Source: Aminobacter aganoensis
GTDB lineage: Bacteria; Pseudomonadota; Alphaproteobacteria; Rhizobiales; Rhizobiaceae
Direction of reading: 5' to 3'
NCBI RefSeq assembly: GCF_014206975.1
Contig: NZ_JACHOU010000021.1
Span: forward strand, 16,361 to 80,360
DNA length: 64,000 nt
Shown: one piece after another, positions 43,647-52,187 of the stretch
Position numbering within the stretch: position 1 is the first letter of the stretch
How the letters are laid out: each line of letters begins with the position of its first letter
The notes under the pieces: generated by a model
Databases searched by the model: none
What the model was told of the DNA's origin: nothing
The model's input: the letters and a program-made list of their open reading frames with translations, nothing else
Made by a program: the position numbers and the translations under genes

Positions 43647-44291
43647 CTAACGACCCGGTCGACTGTTCGGACGAGGGTCACGCAACACGGAAGCTGCGAC
43701 AACCGCGGATGAAACCGAACGAGTTTCACGAAGCCGGTCCAGGGTGCGCTCGTCAAACTTCGCCGTGACCGCTACCGTCTCCTCGCCGTTGATCGTATGC
43801 GGCACGCCAAGTGGCGTTACGCGGAAATGGAACTGTACGAGGCGAAGAAGCCAAAGTGGGTTCATCTCGATGACGATCGTGTCGATGCCAGTGTCGAGAC
43901 CCCATTCGACGATGCCCGAAAGCAGTGCGTTCGCAACGGGGCTCAGCATTCGACCACGTTCCCGATGCGCCGGCTCGACGCAGTATCGTGTCCATTCCCA
44001 GATGTTCGGCCCAACGGGACGCTCACCTTCACACAGCTCGGGCATTACGTCCGAGAGCAGATGCGGCCGCGTCGTGGGCAACATGCGCTGATAGCCAATC
44101 ACCCTGCCAGCTTCGATATAGAGCATATGTACAGCATTTTCGTCATCGAACCGGTCGGTTTCGCGTCCATCGTCGCGTCGAAGATCTGACCAACCCTTCT
44201 CATCGACGAATACACGATGGCGGAGGCGATACGCCTCGTCGAGCTCAAGGTGGTACTGATTGGCATTCGCCCACGTCACAATATTGAGCAT
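43647..44291 (-). CDS. luxI: LuxI-type acyl-homoserine-lactone synthase
   Basis: A 214-residue autoinducer synthase. The family's invariant residues are visible: R24, F28 and W34 in RLRHRVFVDEKGW, the acidic D46 and D49, R69 in GYQRML, and E99 and R102 in WEWTRY. It makes an N-acyl-homoserine lactone from S-adenosylmethionine and an acyl carrier; the chain length cannot be told. The luxR gene is 76 bases upstream on the same strand. In related ICEs such a signal triggers transfer through TraR and FseA. Confidence 0.9.
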   Translation of the reverse strand: MLNIVTWANANQYHLELDEAYRLRHRVFVDEKGWSDLRRDDGRETDRFDDENAVHMLYIEAGRVIGYQRMLPTTRPHLLSDVMPELCEGERPVGPNIWEWTRYCVEPAHRERGRMLSPVANALLSGIVEWGLDTGIDTIVIEMNPLWLLRLVQFHFRVTPLGVPHTINGEETVAVTAKFDERTLDRLRETRSVSSAVVAASVLRDPRPNSRPGR

Positions 44292-44367
44292 CGGATATCC
44301 TCCACGTTTCAGAGTTCCGATGCTGTCTGAACGTCGCTGGGTGCGGCATTACGTGATTCAGTAGGGC

Positions 44368-45129
44368 TTAAAAGAGCAGACGCAGCCGAAATGCCTCCGC
44401 TACGGCATGAACGGTGTTCGTTACGCCTAGCCGCTCCCGAGCGGCACGTAAGTGCATGTCGGCTGTGTGGACGCTGATGCTCAGGCGCTCAGCGATGTCG
44501 TCGTTTTTGAGGCCCTCCGACGCCCATCGAAGGACATCGATTTGGCGAGGCGAAAGGTGGACATCTGGGCGCTTTTCACCTCCCTTCAGTACAATCGCGC
44601 ATCCGGCCGCAAACGTGGCAACAAACTCCAATGCCAGACGTTCATTGTCATCAACCTCAAGGCGCTCGCCAGCGATGGAGAAGCCCAACGGTCGACGTTC
44701 TACCGTTGCAAGGGCGATGGTGAACCCTTGATGCAGGCGAAATTCGGTGGCCTCCAGCATCACCGTTCTCTCGCGCAAACTTCTCGGATTCAAAAGGTCG
44801 ATCTCGTTCCACATGAAGGGTCGCGATCCCTGTCGGACTAAACGAATGGTGGGATCGCGATAGAGGTAGCCGCAGGAGAAGTATCGCTCGGACCATTCTT
44901 GAGGCCAAGCATCGAGTAGGATGTGCGAAAGCTGCTCGCGTTGGGATGCGCCTGCGTGAGGGATCACGCCGGCGAGAACATGAGTTGCTCCTAAGGACTG
45001 CACATATGACATGAAGCGCGACCGCAGGCGATCCACGTCGCGACACTGACCGAGTTCGTTGAGAAGATCGAACGTTTCGTCGATCCGAATTCGCCAATGA
45101 CTACGAGACACCGACGGCAGACCGTTCAT
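44368..45129 (-). CDS. luxR: LuxR-type quorum-sensing regulator
   Basis: A 253-residue regulator with an N-terminal autoinducer-binding domain (SQREQLSHILLDAWPQEWSERYFSCGYLYRDPTIRLV, with the family Trp, Tyr and Asp) and a C-terminal LuxR HTH (LSPRQIDVLRWASEGLKNDDIAERLSISVHTADMHLRAARERLGV). The frame extends to 45195, but the ATG at 45129 gives normal length. It lies directly upstream of luxI. It is the best candidate for the TraR function of this element, although it is far from the qseM-fseA module. I found no clear lux box by eye. Confidence 0.9.
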   Translation of the reverse strand: MNGLPSVSRSHWRIRIDETFDLLNELGQCRDVDRLRSRFMSYVQSLGATHVLAGVIPHAGASQREQLSHILLDAWPQEWSERYFSCGYLYRDPTIRLVRQGSRPFMWNEIDLLNPRSLRERTVMLEATEFRLHQGFTIALATVERRPLGFSIAGERLEVDDNERLALEFVATFAAGCAIVLKGGEKRPDVHLSPRQIDVLRWASEGLKNDDIAERLSISVHTADMHLRAARERLGVTNTVHAVAEAFRLRLLF

Positions 45130-45479
45130 GATGCCACTCCGTGGGGTTCCGTGGCGTGGCGCCGCAAGATGCGGACGCTGCCCATTGTTCCGCAAACATC
45201 ATATGCGCACTCACTTTCTGAGGAAGAGGCTTGGCGTCTTTCGGACTGACGAACAAAAATGATGGACGCGTGGCGAAAAGCGCTGCTCGGTCGTTTGCTA
45301 AAACAAGTGCGGAGCATCCCAAGGTCGGATGGTGAACTTATTGAGACGTCGAATAGCCCTCAACATTGGTGCCATGAAAGCGGGCCGAAGTGAGTATGTA
45401 GACGGAACGGAACCGAGGTATTCGCTGTCTTCGTAGAACATCTATACATCGATGAGTGGAACTAATTTGAGCGAGATTT
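45130..45479. other. Divergent intergenic region between luxR and the GMC oxidoreductase gene
   Basis: This 350-base stretch must hold promoters for luxR (leftward) and the GMC gene (rightward). It is visibly less GC-rich than the transfer genes. I see no gene, strong palindrome or RNA in it. Short frames on the minus strand lack coding character. Confidence 0.4.
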
Positions 45480-47129
45480 ATGCCTGAGCCAGCCGACATA
45501 ATAGTCATTGGTGCTGGCGCGGCGGGCTGTGTTTTGGCAGAGCGATTGAGTTCTGACCCGTCCCTGAAGGTGGTGCTGATCGAGGCGGGACAAGGCAAAA
45601 GCCGTCCGCTCCACGCTTTTCCGATGCTCGCGGGGCATTTCTATCGGCGCGCAAAGGACAACTGGTCTTTCCACACAGAGCCGCAGCCTGCGTTGAACGG
45701 ACGCCGTCTGTTTTTTCCACGCGGAAAAAGAATAGGTGGATCGACGATCTTCAACGGCATGGTGTACGCCCGCGGAAACAGGGGGGACTATGACCACTGG
45801 GCCCAACTCGGCAATGCGGGCTGGTCGTACGAAGACGTTCTTCCGTATTTCAAACGCAACGAGCGACATGAAGGCGGGGAGACGGAGCTGCACGGCGGCT
45901 CGGGCCTGGTTTCTGTGTCCCACGCAAGGCCGAGCAATCCTCTTTTTTACGTGTTTATCGAAGCCGTCATCCAGGCTGGGTTCCCAAGAATCGCAGACAT
46001 GAGCAGTCCGGCGACTGCCGGCGTCGGATTTTATGACTTTCATATCGCGAACGGCAGGCGGAGCAGTTCCGCGACCGTGCTTCTTGAGGCGGCCTCGTCG
46101 CGTAAAAACCTGAGAATTGTCGACTGCTCATTGGTCACGCGCATTCTATTCCGGGGGACCCTGGCGGCGGGTGTGGAGTTTGTACGCGACGGCGAAGTTT
46201 CCACGCTCCTTGCCCGCCAGGAGATCGTGCTTACGGCGGGTGCCATAGGAACGCCGCACATCCTTTTGCTGTCGGGCATCGGCAATCCGGAGCATCTTAA
46301 GGCGGTGGGAGTTGCGCCGTTCCGGGATCTACCGGGTGTCGGCGAAAACCTGACAGACCATCTCGACGCCTGGGTCCGCGTATCGTCACGGCAGCCCGTG
46401 TCGCTACTGCGAGAACTCAGGGCGGATCGCATCGCAATCAACGTCGCGAGGGCGCAGCTCTTCGGCAAAGGGCCTGTCTCAGAAAGTCCGATCTCCGCAG
46501 GGGGCTATTTCTACAGCCGACCCGGGCTGGAGTATCCGGACCTTCAGGCGTTCTTCCTGCCAGTGCCCGCCACGGGCGCGAAGGTGTGGTACCCATTTAC
46601 GGCCAAGGCGCGCGAAATTCGCGAGCTGCACGGGTATGGCCTCAGGATCGGCCCGGTAAGGCCGCAGAGCAGGGGAAGGGTCCGCCTCGCGTCCCCGAAC
46701 CCGCAAGAAGCGCCCCGCATCCATCCCGCCTATCTCACGAATGCAGCCGACATCGCTCCGATGATAGAGGGTCTGAAGATAGCCAGGACGATATTCTCCC
46801 AACCCGGGTTCGAGCCCTACCGGCAGGTCGAGACGGCTCCCGGTCCAGACGTCCGCACGGATGCCGAACTCGAAGCCTATGTCCGCGAAACGGCGGACTC
46901 GGTCTTCCACCCCGTCGGCACCGCGAGGATGGGAAACGACAGGATGGCTGTTGTCGATGCCCGGCTGAAGGTTCACGGGGTCGGGGGACTGCGAGTGGCC
47001 GACGCCTCAATCATGCCGCTCATCCCATCCGGCAATACCAGCGCGCCGACCATGATGATCGCGGAACGGGCGGCCGACTTCATCCGCGAAGACCGCAGGG
47101 CAGGGCGCACATATGCGGATGCCGTCTAA
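45480..47129 (+). CDS. GMC-family FAD-dependent alcohol/choline dehydrogenase
   Basis: A 549-residue flavoprotein. The FAD fold opens with IIVIGAGAAGCVLAERLSSDPSLKVVLIEAG. GMC signature 1 is GGSTIFNGMVYARGNRGDYDHW, and the C-terminal active site has the catalytic His in FHPVGTARMG and the Asn in SGNTSAPTMMI. It would oxidise a primary or secondary alcohol to a carbonyl; the substrate is not predictable. It is the first gene of a rightward pair with the gamma-glutamyltransferase, 84 bases apart. Confidence 0.9.
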   Translation: MPEPADIIVIGAGAAGCVLAERLSSDPSLKVVLIEAGQGKSRPLHAFPMLAGHFYRRAKDNWSFHTEPQPALNGRRLFFPRGKRIGGSTIFNGMVYARGNRGDYDHWAQLGNAGWSYEDVLPYFKRNERHEGGETELHGGSGLVSVSHARPSNPLFYVFIEAVIQAGFPRIADMSSPATAGVGFYDFHIANGRRSSSATVLLEAASSRKNLRIVDCSLVTRILFRGTLAAGVEFVRDGEVSTLLARQEIVLTAGAIGTPHILLLSGIGNPEHLKAVGVAPFRDLPGVGENLTDHLDAWVRVSSRQPVSLLRELRADRIAINVARAQLFGKGPVSESPISAGGYFYSRPGLEYPDLQAFFLPVPATGAKVWYPFTAKAREIRELHGYGLRIGPVRPQSRGRVRLASPNPQEAPRIHPAYLTNAADIAPMIEGLKIARTIFSQPGFEPYRQVETAPGPDVRTDAELEAYVRETADSVFHPVGTARMGNDRMAVVDARLKVHGVGGLRVADASIMPLIPSGNTSAPTMMIAERAADFIREDRRAGRTYADAV

Positions 47130-47213
47130 ATTGCCCATGGCGGCCCGGACGCGGCCGACCCGGCGAGCCCTGTCGCCTGAAATTCTGGTCAAACACGATC
47201 CAAGGAGCTGGAT

Positions 47214-48851
47214 ATGTCAAAACCGATGCGGCGAATGCCGACGGCGCGAGCCATGATCACGGCGGCGCAGCCGGAAGCCGCCCATGCCGGAGCTGAAATT
47301 CTGCGCGCAGGCGGCAGCGCCGTTGATGCGGTGATCGCGGCTGCCCTCGTCCAGGGCGTCGTCGATCCGCTCATGTGCGGCATCGGCGGCTTCGGCAGCC
47401 TGCACGTATACGATCCGAGCACTGGCGACCATTTTGTGCTCGATGGCCAAGGTGGCTGCCCCGCAGTCGCGCGCGACGACATGTGGGCCGACAGAATTGC
47501 CGGGCAGACGCGGGACGGTTTTGGATTCATAATCGAAGGGTTCGAGAATGAGTGCGGGCATTCCTCTGTCTGCGTGCCTGGAATTGTTGCCGTGCTAGCG
47601 AAAGCTCACGAACGGCTTGGGCGCCTGCCCTGGGGCGAGCTTTTTCGATCAGCAATTAGTCGTTCGGAGGAGGGATGGATCGTCCGGCCGCACAACGTGA
47701 TGGTCTTCACGCAGAACGAACGACAATACGGCCGCATGAACTATGGCGAGAAGCTCGGCGTCACCGAAGACGGGCGGCGGATTTATCTCGATCGGGACGG
47801 CGCCTACCGCAAGCTCGGCGACACCATTCGCAATCCCGACCTCGCCGAGACGCTGCGTGAGCTCGCGCATGGCGGAGACGAGACGTTCTACCGCGGCGAC
47901 ATTTCGCGCCGCATCGTGGCGGACATGGAGGAGAACGGCGGCTTGCTGTCGGCGTCCGATCTGAGCTCCTTCGAGCCGGAAATCCAGACGCCGCTCAGCA
48001 TCCACTATCGGGGCACGACGTTCACCTCGAACCAGCCGCCCGGCGGCGGGGCGATGGTCGCGGAGATGCTCCGCATACTCGAGCGGTTTGACCTGGTCGG
48101 CCTGGAACACAATAGCGCCGAGTACATTCGCGTCGTGTCCGAAGTGATGCGCATCGCGACCCGGGACAAGGACGAACACATCAGCGATCCCCGCTTCATC
48201 GACCCGCAACTGGACCGGCTGCTCAGCGATCGATACGCCGATGCCTGCGCGCAGAAGATCCGGCGGGGTGAAAGGACCAGCGTTCCGCGGTTGGCCTCCG
48301 GCCAGCCAAGGGGAACGACACATGTGTCCTGCGTGGACGCGAACGGAATGGTCGCTTCGTTGACGCACTCGCTTGGGGTGCCGTCAGGCGTGATTGTGCC
48401 GGGCACGGGCTTCATGCTGAACGGTGCCATGAGCGTCTTCGATCCGAGGCCCGGGCAGCCGGGTTCGTTCGCCCCGGGAAAGCGCCGGTTCAGCTCGATG
48501 TGCCCCTCGATCCTCTTTCAAGACGGCCGGCCAGTCATGACCCTTGGAGCTCCCGGCGGGACCTGGATTTCATTGGCGGTCCTGCAAGTCATCATCAACG
48601 TGCTGGACTGGGGGATGGGCATCCAGGAAGCGATCAGCGCTCCGCGCTTCGTCGCGACTGGCGACATGCTCGACATCAGCAATCGCATCTCCACCGACGT
48701 CCAGCGCGAAATCGAGGCGATGGGCTATACGGTGAAGCGCTCACCCCTGAGCTACGCATTTGCCGGCGTCCACGGGATTTCGATGTTCGATGGGGAACTG
48801 GAGGGAGGAGCCGATCCGCAGCGAGACGGGATGGCAATCGGCGTTGCCTGA
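47214..48851 (+). CDS. Gamma-glutamyltransferase/hydrolase family protein
   Basis: A 545-residue Ntn-hydrolase proenzyme. The start EAAHAGAEILRAGGSAVDAVIAAALVQGVVDPLMCGIGG is the family N-terminus. The processing site and nucleophile is T368 in RGTTHVSCVDANG, followed by GRPVMTLGAPGGTW. No secretion signal is obvious, so it is probably cytoplasmic, unlike periplasmic Ggt. It could remove a gamma-glutamyl group from an imported conjugate. The ribosome site AAGGAG lies before the ATG at 47214. Confidence 0.88.
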   Translation: MSKPMRRMPTARAMITAAQPEAAHAGAEILRAGGSAVDAVIAAALVQGVVDPLMCGIGGFGSLHVYDPSTGDHFVLDGQGGCPAVARDDMWADRIAGQTRDGFGFIIEGFENECGHSSVCVPGIVAVLAKAHERLGRLPWGELFRSAISRSEEGWIVRPHNVMVFTQNERQYGRMNYGEKLGVTEDGRRIYLDRDGAYRKLGDTIRNPDLAETLRELAHGGDETFYRGDISRRIVADMEENGGLLSASDLSSFEPEIQTPLSIHYRGTTFTSNQPPGGGAMVAEMLRILERFDLVGLEHNSAEYIRVVSEVMRIATRDKDEHISDPRFIDPQLDRLLSDRYADACAQKIRRGERTSVPRLASGQPRGTTHVSCVDANGMVASLTHSLGVPSGVIVPGTGFMLNGAMSVFDPRPGQPGSFAPGKRRFSSMCPSILFQDGRPVMTLGAPGGTWISLAVLQVIINVLDWGMGIQEAISAPRFVATGDMLDISNRISTDVQREIEAMGYTVKRSPLSYAFAGVHGISMFDGELEGGADPQRDGMAIGVA

Positions 48852-48879
48852 TGAGCGATTGCTGGTTTCCTTAGGGGGT

Positions 48880-49959
48880 TCAGCGCGCTGCGTCCGTCCT
48901 TCGTGCCTCCTTGGGCAAGTACCCGAACTCCTTGTAGAATGCCCGGGTGAGACTGGAAATGCTGGAATAGCCGACGCGGGCTGCCGCTTCGGTTACGGGG
49001 ATATGCTCAGCCGAAAGAAGGGCACGGGCGTATTCCAAGCGAAGCCTCCGCCAGTATGCCTGTACGGTCACGCCCGTACCCTCTTTGAACAGTTGAGCGA
49101 GACGGGTTCGGTTTGTCCCAACTCTACGCGCTAGCAGGCCGAGCGTAAGGGGTGCCCCAATCTCAACCTTCATTATGTCTATAGCGGCACGAACAACGTT
49201 AGACGTCGGCGACCAACCCCGCGACCGACCGCTGGAATGCTGCTTGCTTTCGGCCACTCGGCTTGCATTAATGCAAAATAGCTCCAGTGCCTTCGACTTC
49301 ATGTACAGCCGCCTAAAGCTCCGATCGAGAGAGGTATTCATCATATCTTGAATAATCGCTCGACTAGACGTGTCTATGGGCATTAGGTGCGAGCAGAAGC
49401 CTACATCTCCCGATTCGGACATCCACCTGAAATCGCGAGACAAGTTTGAACTAGAAATCCCAAAAAAACTATTCACGCTTCGTGGCCTCATATAGAGACA
49501 CACCACCTTCCAAGGTTCGGGCGCAAAATCCCGCATTGTCTGGATTCCACTCGGGTTTCTAAAAATGGCACACGAGCCCGATGGGACATGCATCGTGGCC
49601 TGTCCCAGTGGATTTTCCGTTCCCGCCCCCGCCATTCGAAACTGCATATGCAGCCAGTCGCCGTCGGTGGTCAGCTGAGTGCTTGGTCCGGTCAACCCCT
49701 TCGGACGATCGCCGATGACGATCAGGACATCATCGTCAAAGCATGTGTACTCGAGCAGGCCGTTGCAGTCGGAGTATCTGCTCCACACGCTATGTCCATG
49801 CCTGTCGCTGACCAAGGCCACCTCATTGCCACAGCGGTTCCGAACCGTGTCGACGGCGAAGGTTTGGGAAAAGAGATCGCGATAGTCGAACTGACGATGG
49901 TACACATCTGCTCGCCTGAGCTTAGCCACTGGCCGGCGTGAGTTTGCGACGGAATACAT
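48880..49959 (-). CDS. AraC-family transcriptional regulator
   Basis: A 359-residue regulator. The C-terminal AraC HTH pair is visible as LGLLARRVGTNRTRLAQLFKEGTGVTVQAYWRRLRLEYARALL and VTEAAARVGYSSISSLTRAFYKEFGYLPKEARR. The long N-terminal part includes a possible sensing region and is lower in GC than its neighbours. Convergent with the GGT gene. Probably controls the oxygenase and dehydrogenase cluster or the transporter operon. Confidence 0.88.
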   Translation of the reverse strand: MYSVANSRRPVAKLRRADVYHRQFDYRDLFSQTFAVDTVRNRCGNEVALVSDRHGHSVWSRYSDCNGLLEYTCFDDDVLIVIGDRPKGLTGPSTQLTTDGDWLHMQFRMAGAGTENPLGQATMHVPSGSCAIFRNPSGIQTMRDFAPEPWKVVCLYMRPRSVNSFFGISSSNLSRDFRWMSESGDVGFCSHLMPIDTSSRAIIQDMMNTSLDRSFRRLYMKSKALELFCINASRVAESKQHSSGRSRGWSPTSNVVRAAIDIMKVEIGAPLTLGLLARRVGTNRTRLAQLFKEGTGVTVQAYWRRLRLEYARALLSAEHIPVTEAAARVGYSSISSLTRAFYKEFGYLPKEARRTDAAR

Positions 49960-50429
49960 CTCATTTTTCTCCCGGGCACAATCTAGCCAGTGTGTTGTCA
50001 GCGTGACAAGCGATTAGCGTCGACCTGGGCGTTGAACCGAAATTTCGCAATCGCTTCGGCTGGCCCCGGGTCGACACAAACACGCCGCGTCGGCCCGGCT
50101 CGCCAAGAGGGCAAGCCCAGCGAAGTTGAGAAGGCAGCAGCAAGAGCTTGCAGGGTTGTTATTGCTTGAGGGCCAGACCGAGACCGATTCCCGCCAGACC
50201 GAAATCGTCCGCGCATTTGGCGCGTCCTTGCGGCTGATGAGCTCGGAGCGCGCCGACGTCGTTGTCAACCGCCCAGCGTTTCACTGAAAAGCATTCGTGC
50301 GATCGCAGCCTCACGGCGCGCACGCTCATGAAGCTGTGCGCAGTCCGCCTGCCGGTATTGGCGCGACCACCTTCACAATATCCTAGTCTAGAGTGTCTCC
50401 TCGCACCCGTGCATAGGATCAAAGAACTC
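49960..50429. other. 470-base region with no recognised gene
   Basis: No convincing CDS. On the + strand one frame is open from about 50030 to a TGA at 50285-50287 with uneven codon use, and could be a decayed fragment of a mobile gene. No inverted terminal repeats or tRNA were seen. The AraC promoter should lie at its left edge. Confidence 0.4.
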
Positions 50430-51275
50430 TCAATAACCAGCGACGACCGGAATATCATCGAGTTCCCCGGCCGGATCGACCCGTGGTGGCAAATCGCGTT
50501 CCAACGGCCTTAGCCAAGTACTAAGACTATGCCCTCCGTCGACCACTAGGTTGTGACCAGTTACATAGTCCGATGCCGACGAAGCTAGGAACACGACTGG
50601 CCCGCAAAGATCTGCTGTCCTCTGAACGTAACCCAACGGTGTTATCTCGCGTAGGCGCTGACGCTCTTCTTCTGAGCGGCTGCGGCCGAACACGTTGCCG
50701 ACGTAGCCGGGGCTTATGCAGTTGACATTGATATTGTAGCGACCCCACTGCGCGGCTAGGCTCCGGGAAAGTTGAACCACTCCGGCTTTGGACGCATCGT
50801 ATGCGCCGTTGCCTGCATAGATGAACGATCCAACGGAAGCGATGTTGATGATCTTGCCTTCCGCCGGCCTGTTCTTGCGCATCAGCTTCATTTCGGCCAT
50901 TGCGCACAGCCAGACGCCCGTCAAATTTACAGAAACCACGGCATCCCAGTCTGCCGGTGCTTGTGTCTCATCCGCTCCACGTCTCCAGACGCCGGCATTG
51001 TTCACGGCGACATCAAGCCGACCAAACAAGTTTGCGACGCCATCGATCGCGGCGTCTACCTGATCGGGACTGGCGACATCGCAAGGAAAAAAGGAAGATC
51101 GGCGTCCTAGTTTCCGGATTTCGGCTGCCAATTCCTCGCCGATCGTAGAGTCGAGGTCGATTACAGCGACATCCGCCCCTGCCGCAGCCAAACTGAGAGC
51201 ACAGGCCCGGCCGATGCCTCTTCCACCCCCTGTTACAAGGGCGGCCCTCCCAGCCAAATCAAATGCCTTATTCAT
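50430..51275 (-). CDS. Short-chain dehydrogenase/reductase (first)
   Basis: A 281-residue SDR. NAD(P)-binding motif ALVTGGGRGIGRAC, structural NNAG, catalytic Ser in NIASVGSF, and Tyr-Lys in GAYDASKAG. The C-terminal VTGHNLVVDGGHSL is typical of the classical family. D-x-D in AVIDLDS suggests NAD preference. It likely oxidises an alcohol or reduces a ketone in the pathway with the neighbouring monooxygenase. I used the ATG at 51275, preceded by GGAGGAAG. Third gene of the minus-strand operon. Confidence 0.88.
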   Translation of the reverse strand: MNKAFDLAGRAALVTGGGRGIGRACALSLAAAGADVAVIDLDSTIGEELAAEIRKLGRRSSFFPCDVASPDQVDAAIDGVANLFGRLDVAVNNAGVWRRGADETQAPADWDAVVSVNLTGVWLCAMAEMKLMRKNRPAEGKIINIASVGSFIYAGNGAYDASKAGVVQLSRSLAAQWGRYNINVNCISPGYVGNVFGRSRSEEERQRLREITPLGYVQRTADLCGPVVFLASSASDYVTGHNLVVDGGHSLSTWLRPLERDLPPRVDPAGELDDIPVVAGY

Positions 51276-51308
51276 GAATCGCTTCCTCCAGCGCGATGAT
51301 GTCACGCT

Positions 51309-52157
51309 TCAAGGACGGCCCTGCATTTTGAGTAGGATCCGCCGCGCTTCCATATGCTTGCGCGAATGGTAGGTGCTGCAGTTGATCACGCCCCCATCAA
51401 CGATCATCTTAGTGCCGGTAATCCTCCTGGCATCGTCGGACACGAGGAATGAAACTGCCGCAGCAATGTCCTCGGGCGTCGTCGCGCCGTTCAACGGGCT
51501 CGAGGCCAAAGCCTCCTCTATCGCCTCGGCCACCGAAATGCCGTGGGTCCGTGCCCGGTCGACGGCGATTGTGTCTTTCCACATCGACGTCATGACGTTG
51601 CCTGGATGTACTGAGTTGCAGGTGATGTTGAGCCCTTCTTCCGCGCAGTGCTGGGCGACCGATTTGGTCAAATGACGAACCGCTGCCTTACTGGCGCTAT
51701 ATGCGACGTGTTGCGGCAGCGCTAGAAGCGCGGCAGTCGATGAGATGTTTACGATCGCGCCGCCACCCGCTCTTCTCATTGCGGGTATCGTCGCTCGGCA
51801 TCCAAGGAACACGCCCTCGACGTTGACTGCGAACACCTTCCGCCAGTTTTCGAGTGAACAATGTTCGGGCGAGTCGGAATCAACAGTGCCGACAATGCCG
51901 GCATTGTTCACGAGGATGTTGAGGGCGCCAAAACGCGCTTCGAGCTCGGCGACAACCTCGGTCCATCGAGTCTCGTCTGCCACGTTCTGCTCGATAAAAA
52001 ACAGACCCGATTCCTTAGCGGTGGCCGAGCCGACCGTACTGTCCACATCCGAAATCGCGACAGTCATCCCGTCGCTCTGCAGTTTCAACGCGATGGCCTT
52101 TCCCAAACCGGAACCGCCGCCGGTAACCAGGGCCACCTTGTTTTCGGGTAGATTCAT
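51309..52157 (-). CDS. Short-chain dehydrogenase/reductase (second)
   Basis: A 282-residue SDR with ALVTGGGSGLGKAIALKL at the N-terminus, an NNAG motif, the catalytic Ser in ISSTAALLAL, and VAYSASKAAV with Tyr and Lys. The end ITGTKMIVDGGVINCSTYH has a family-like tail. It is a different enzyme from the one downstream, with low identity by eye. AGGAGCGC precedes the ATG. It lies 31 bases downstream of the monooxygenase gene. Confidence 0.88.
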   Translation of the reverse strand: MNLPENKVALVTGGGSGLGKAIALKLQSDGMTVAISDVDSTVGSATAKESGLFFIEQNVADETRWTEVVAELEARFGALNILVNNAGIVGTVDSDSPEHCSLENWRKVFAVNVEGVFLGCRATIPAMRRAGGGAIVNISSTAALLALPQHVAYSASKAAVRHLTKSVAQHCAEEGLNITCNSVHPGNVMTSMWKDTIAVDRARTHGISVAEAIEEALASSPLNGATTPEDIAAAVSFLVSDDARRITGTKMIVDGGVINCSTYHSRKHMEARRILLKMQGRP

Positions 52158-52187
52158 TGTGCGCTCCTCTTGGCGACGTTCTCTTGT

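Noticed and set aside
44292..44367. lux box between luxR and luxI
   Set aside because: I searched the 76 bases for a 18-20 bp dyad of the lux type and found none convincing.
50030..50287. Small + strand frame between AraC and the SDR cluster
   Set aside because: Uneven codon use, no start with ribosome site and no recognisable family; noted only as a possible decayed fragment.
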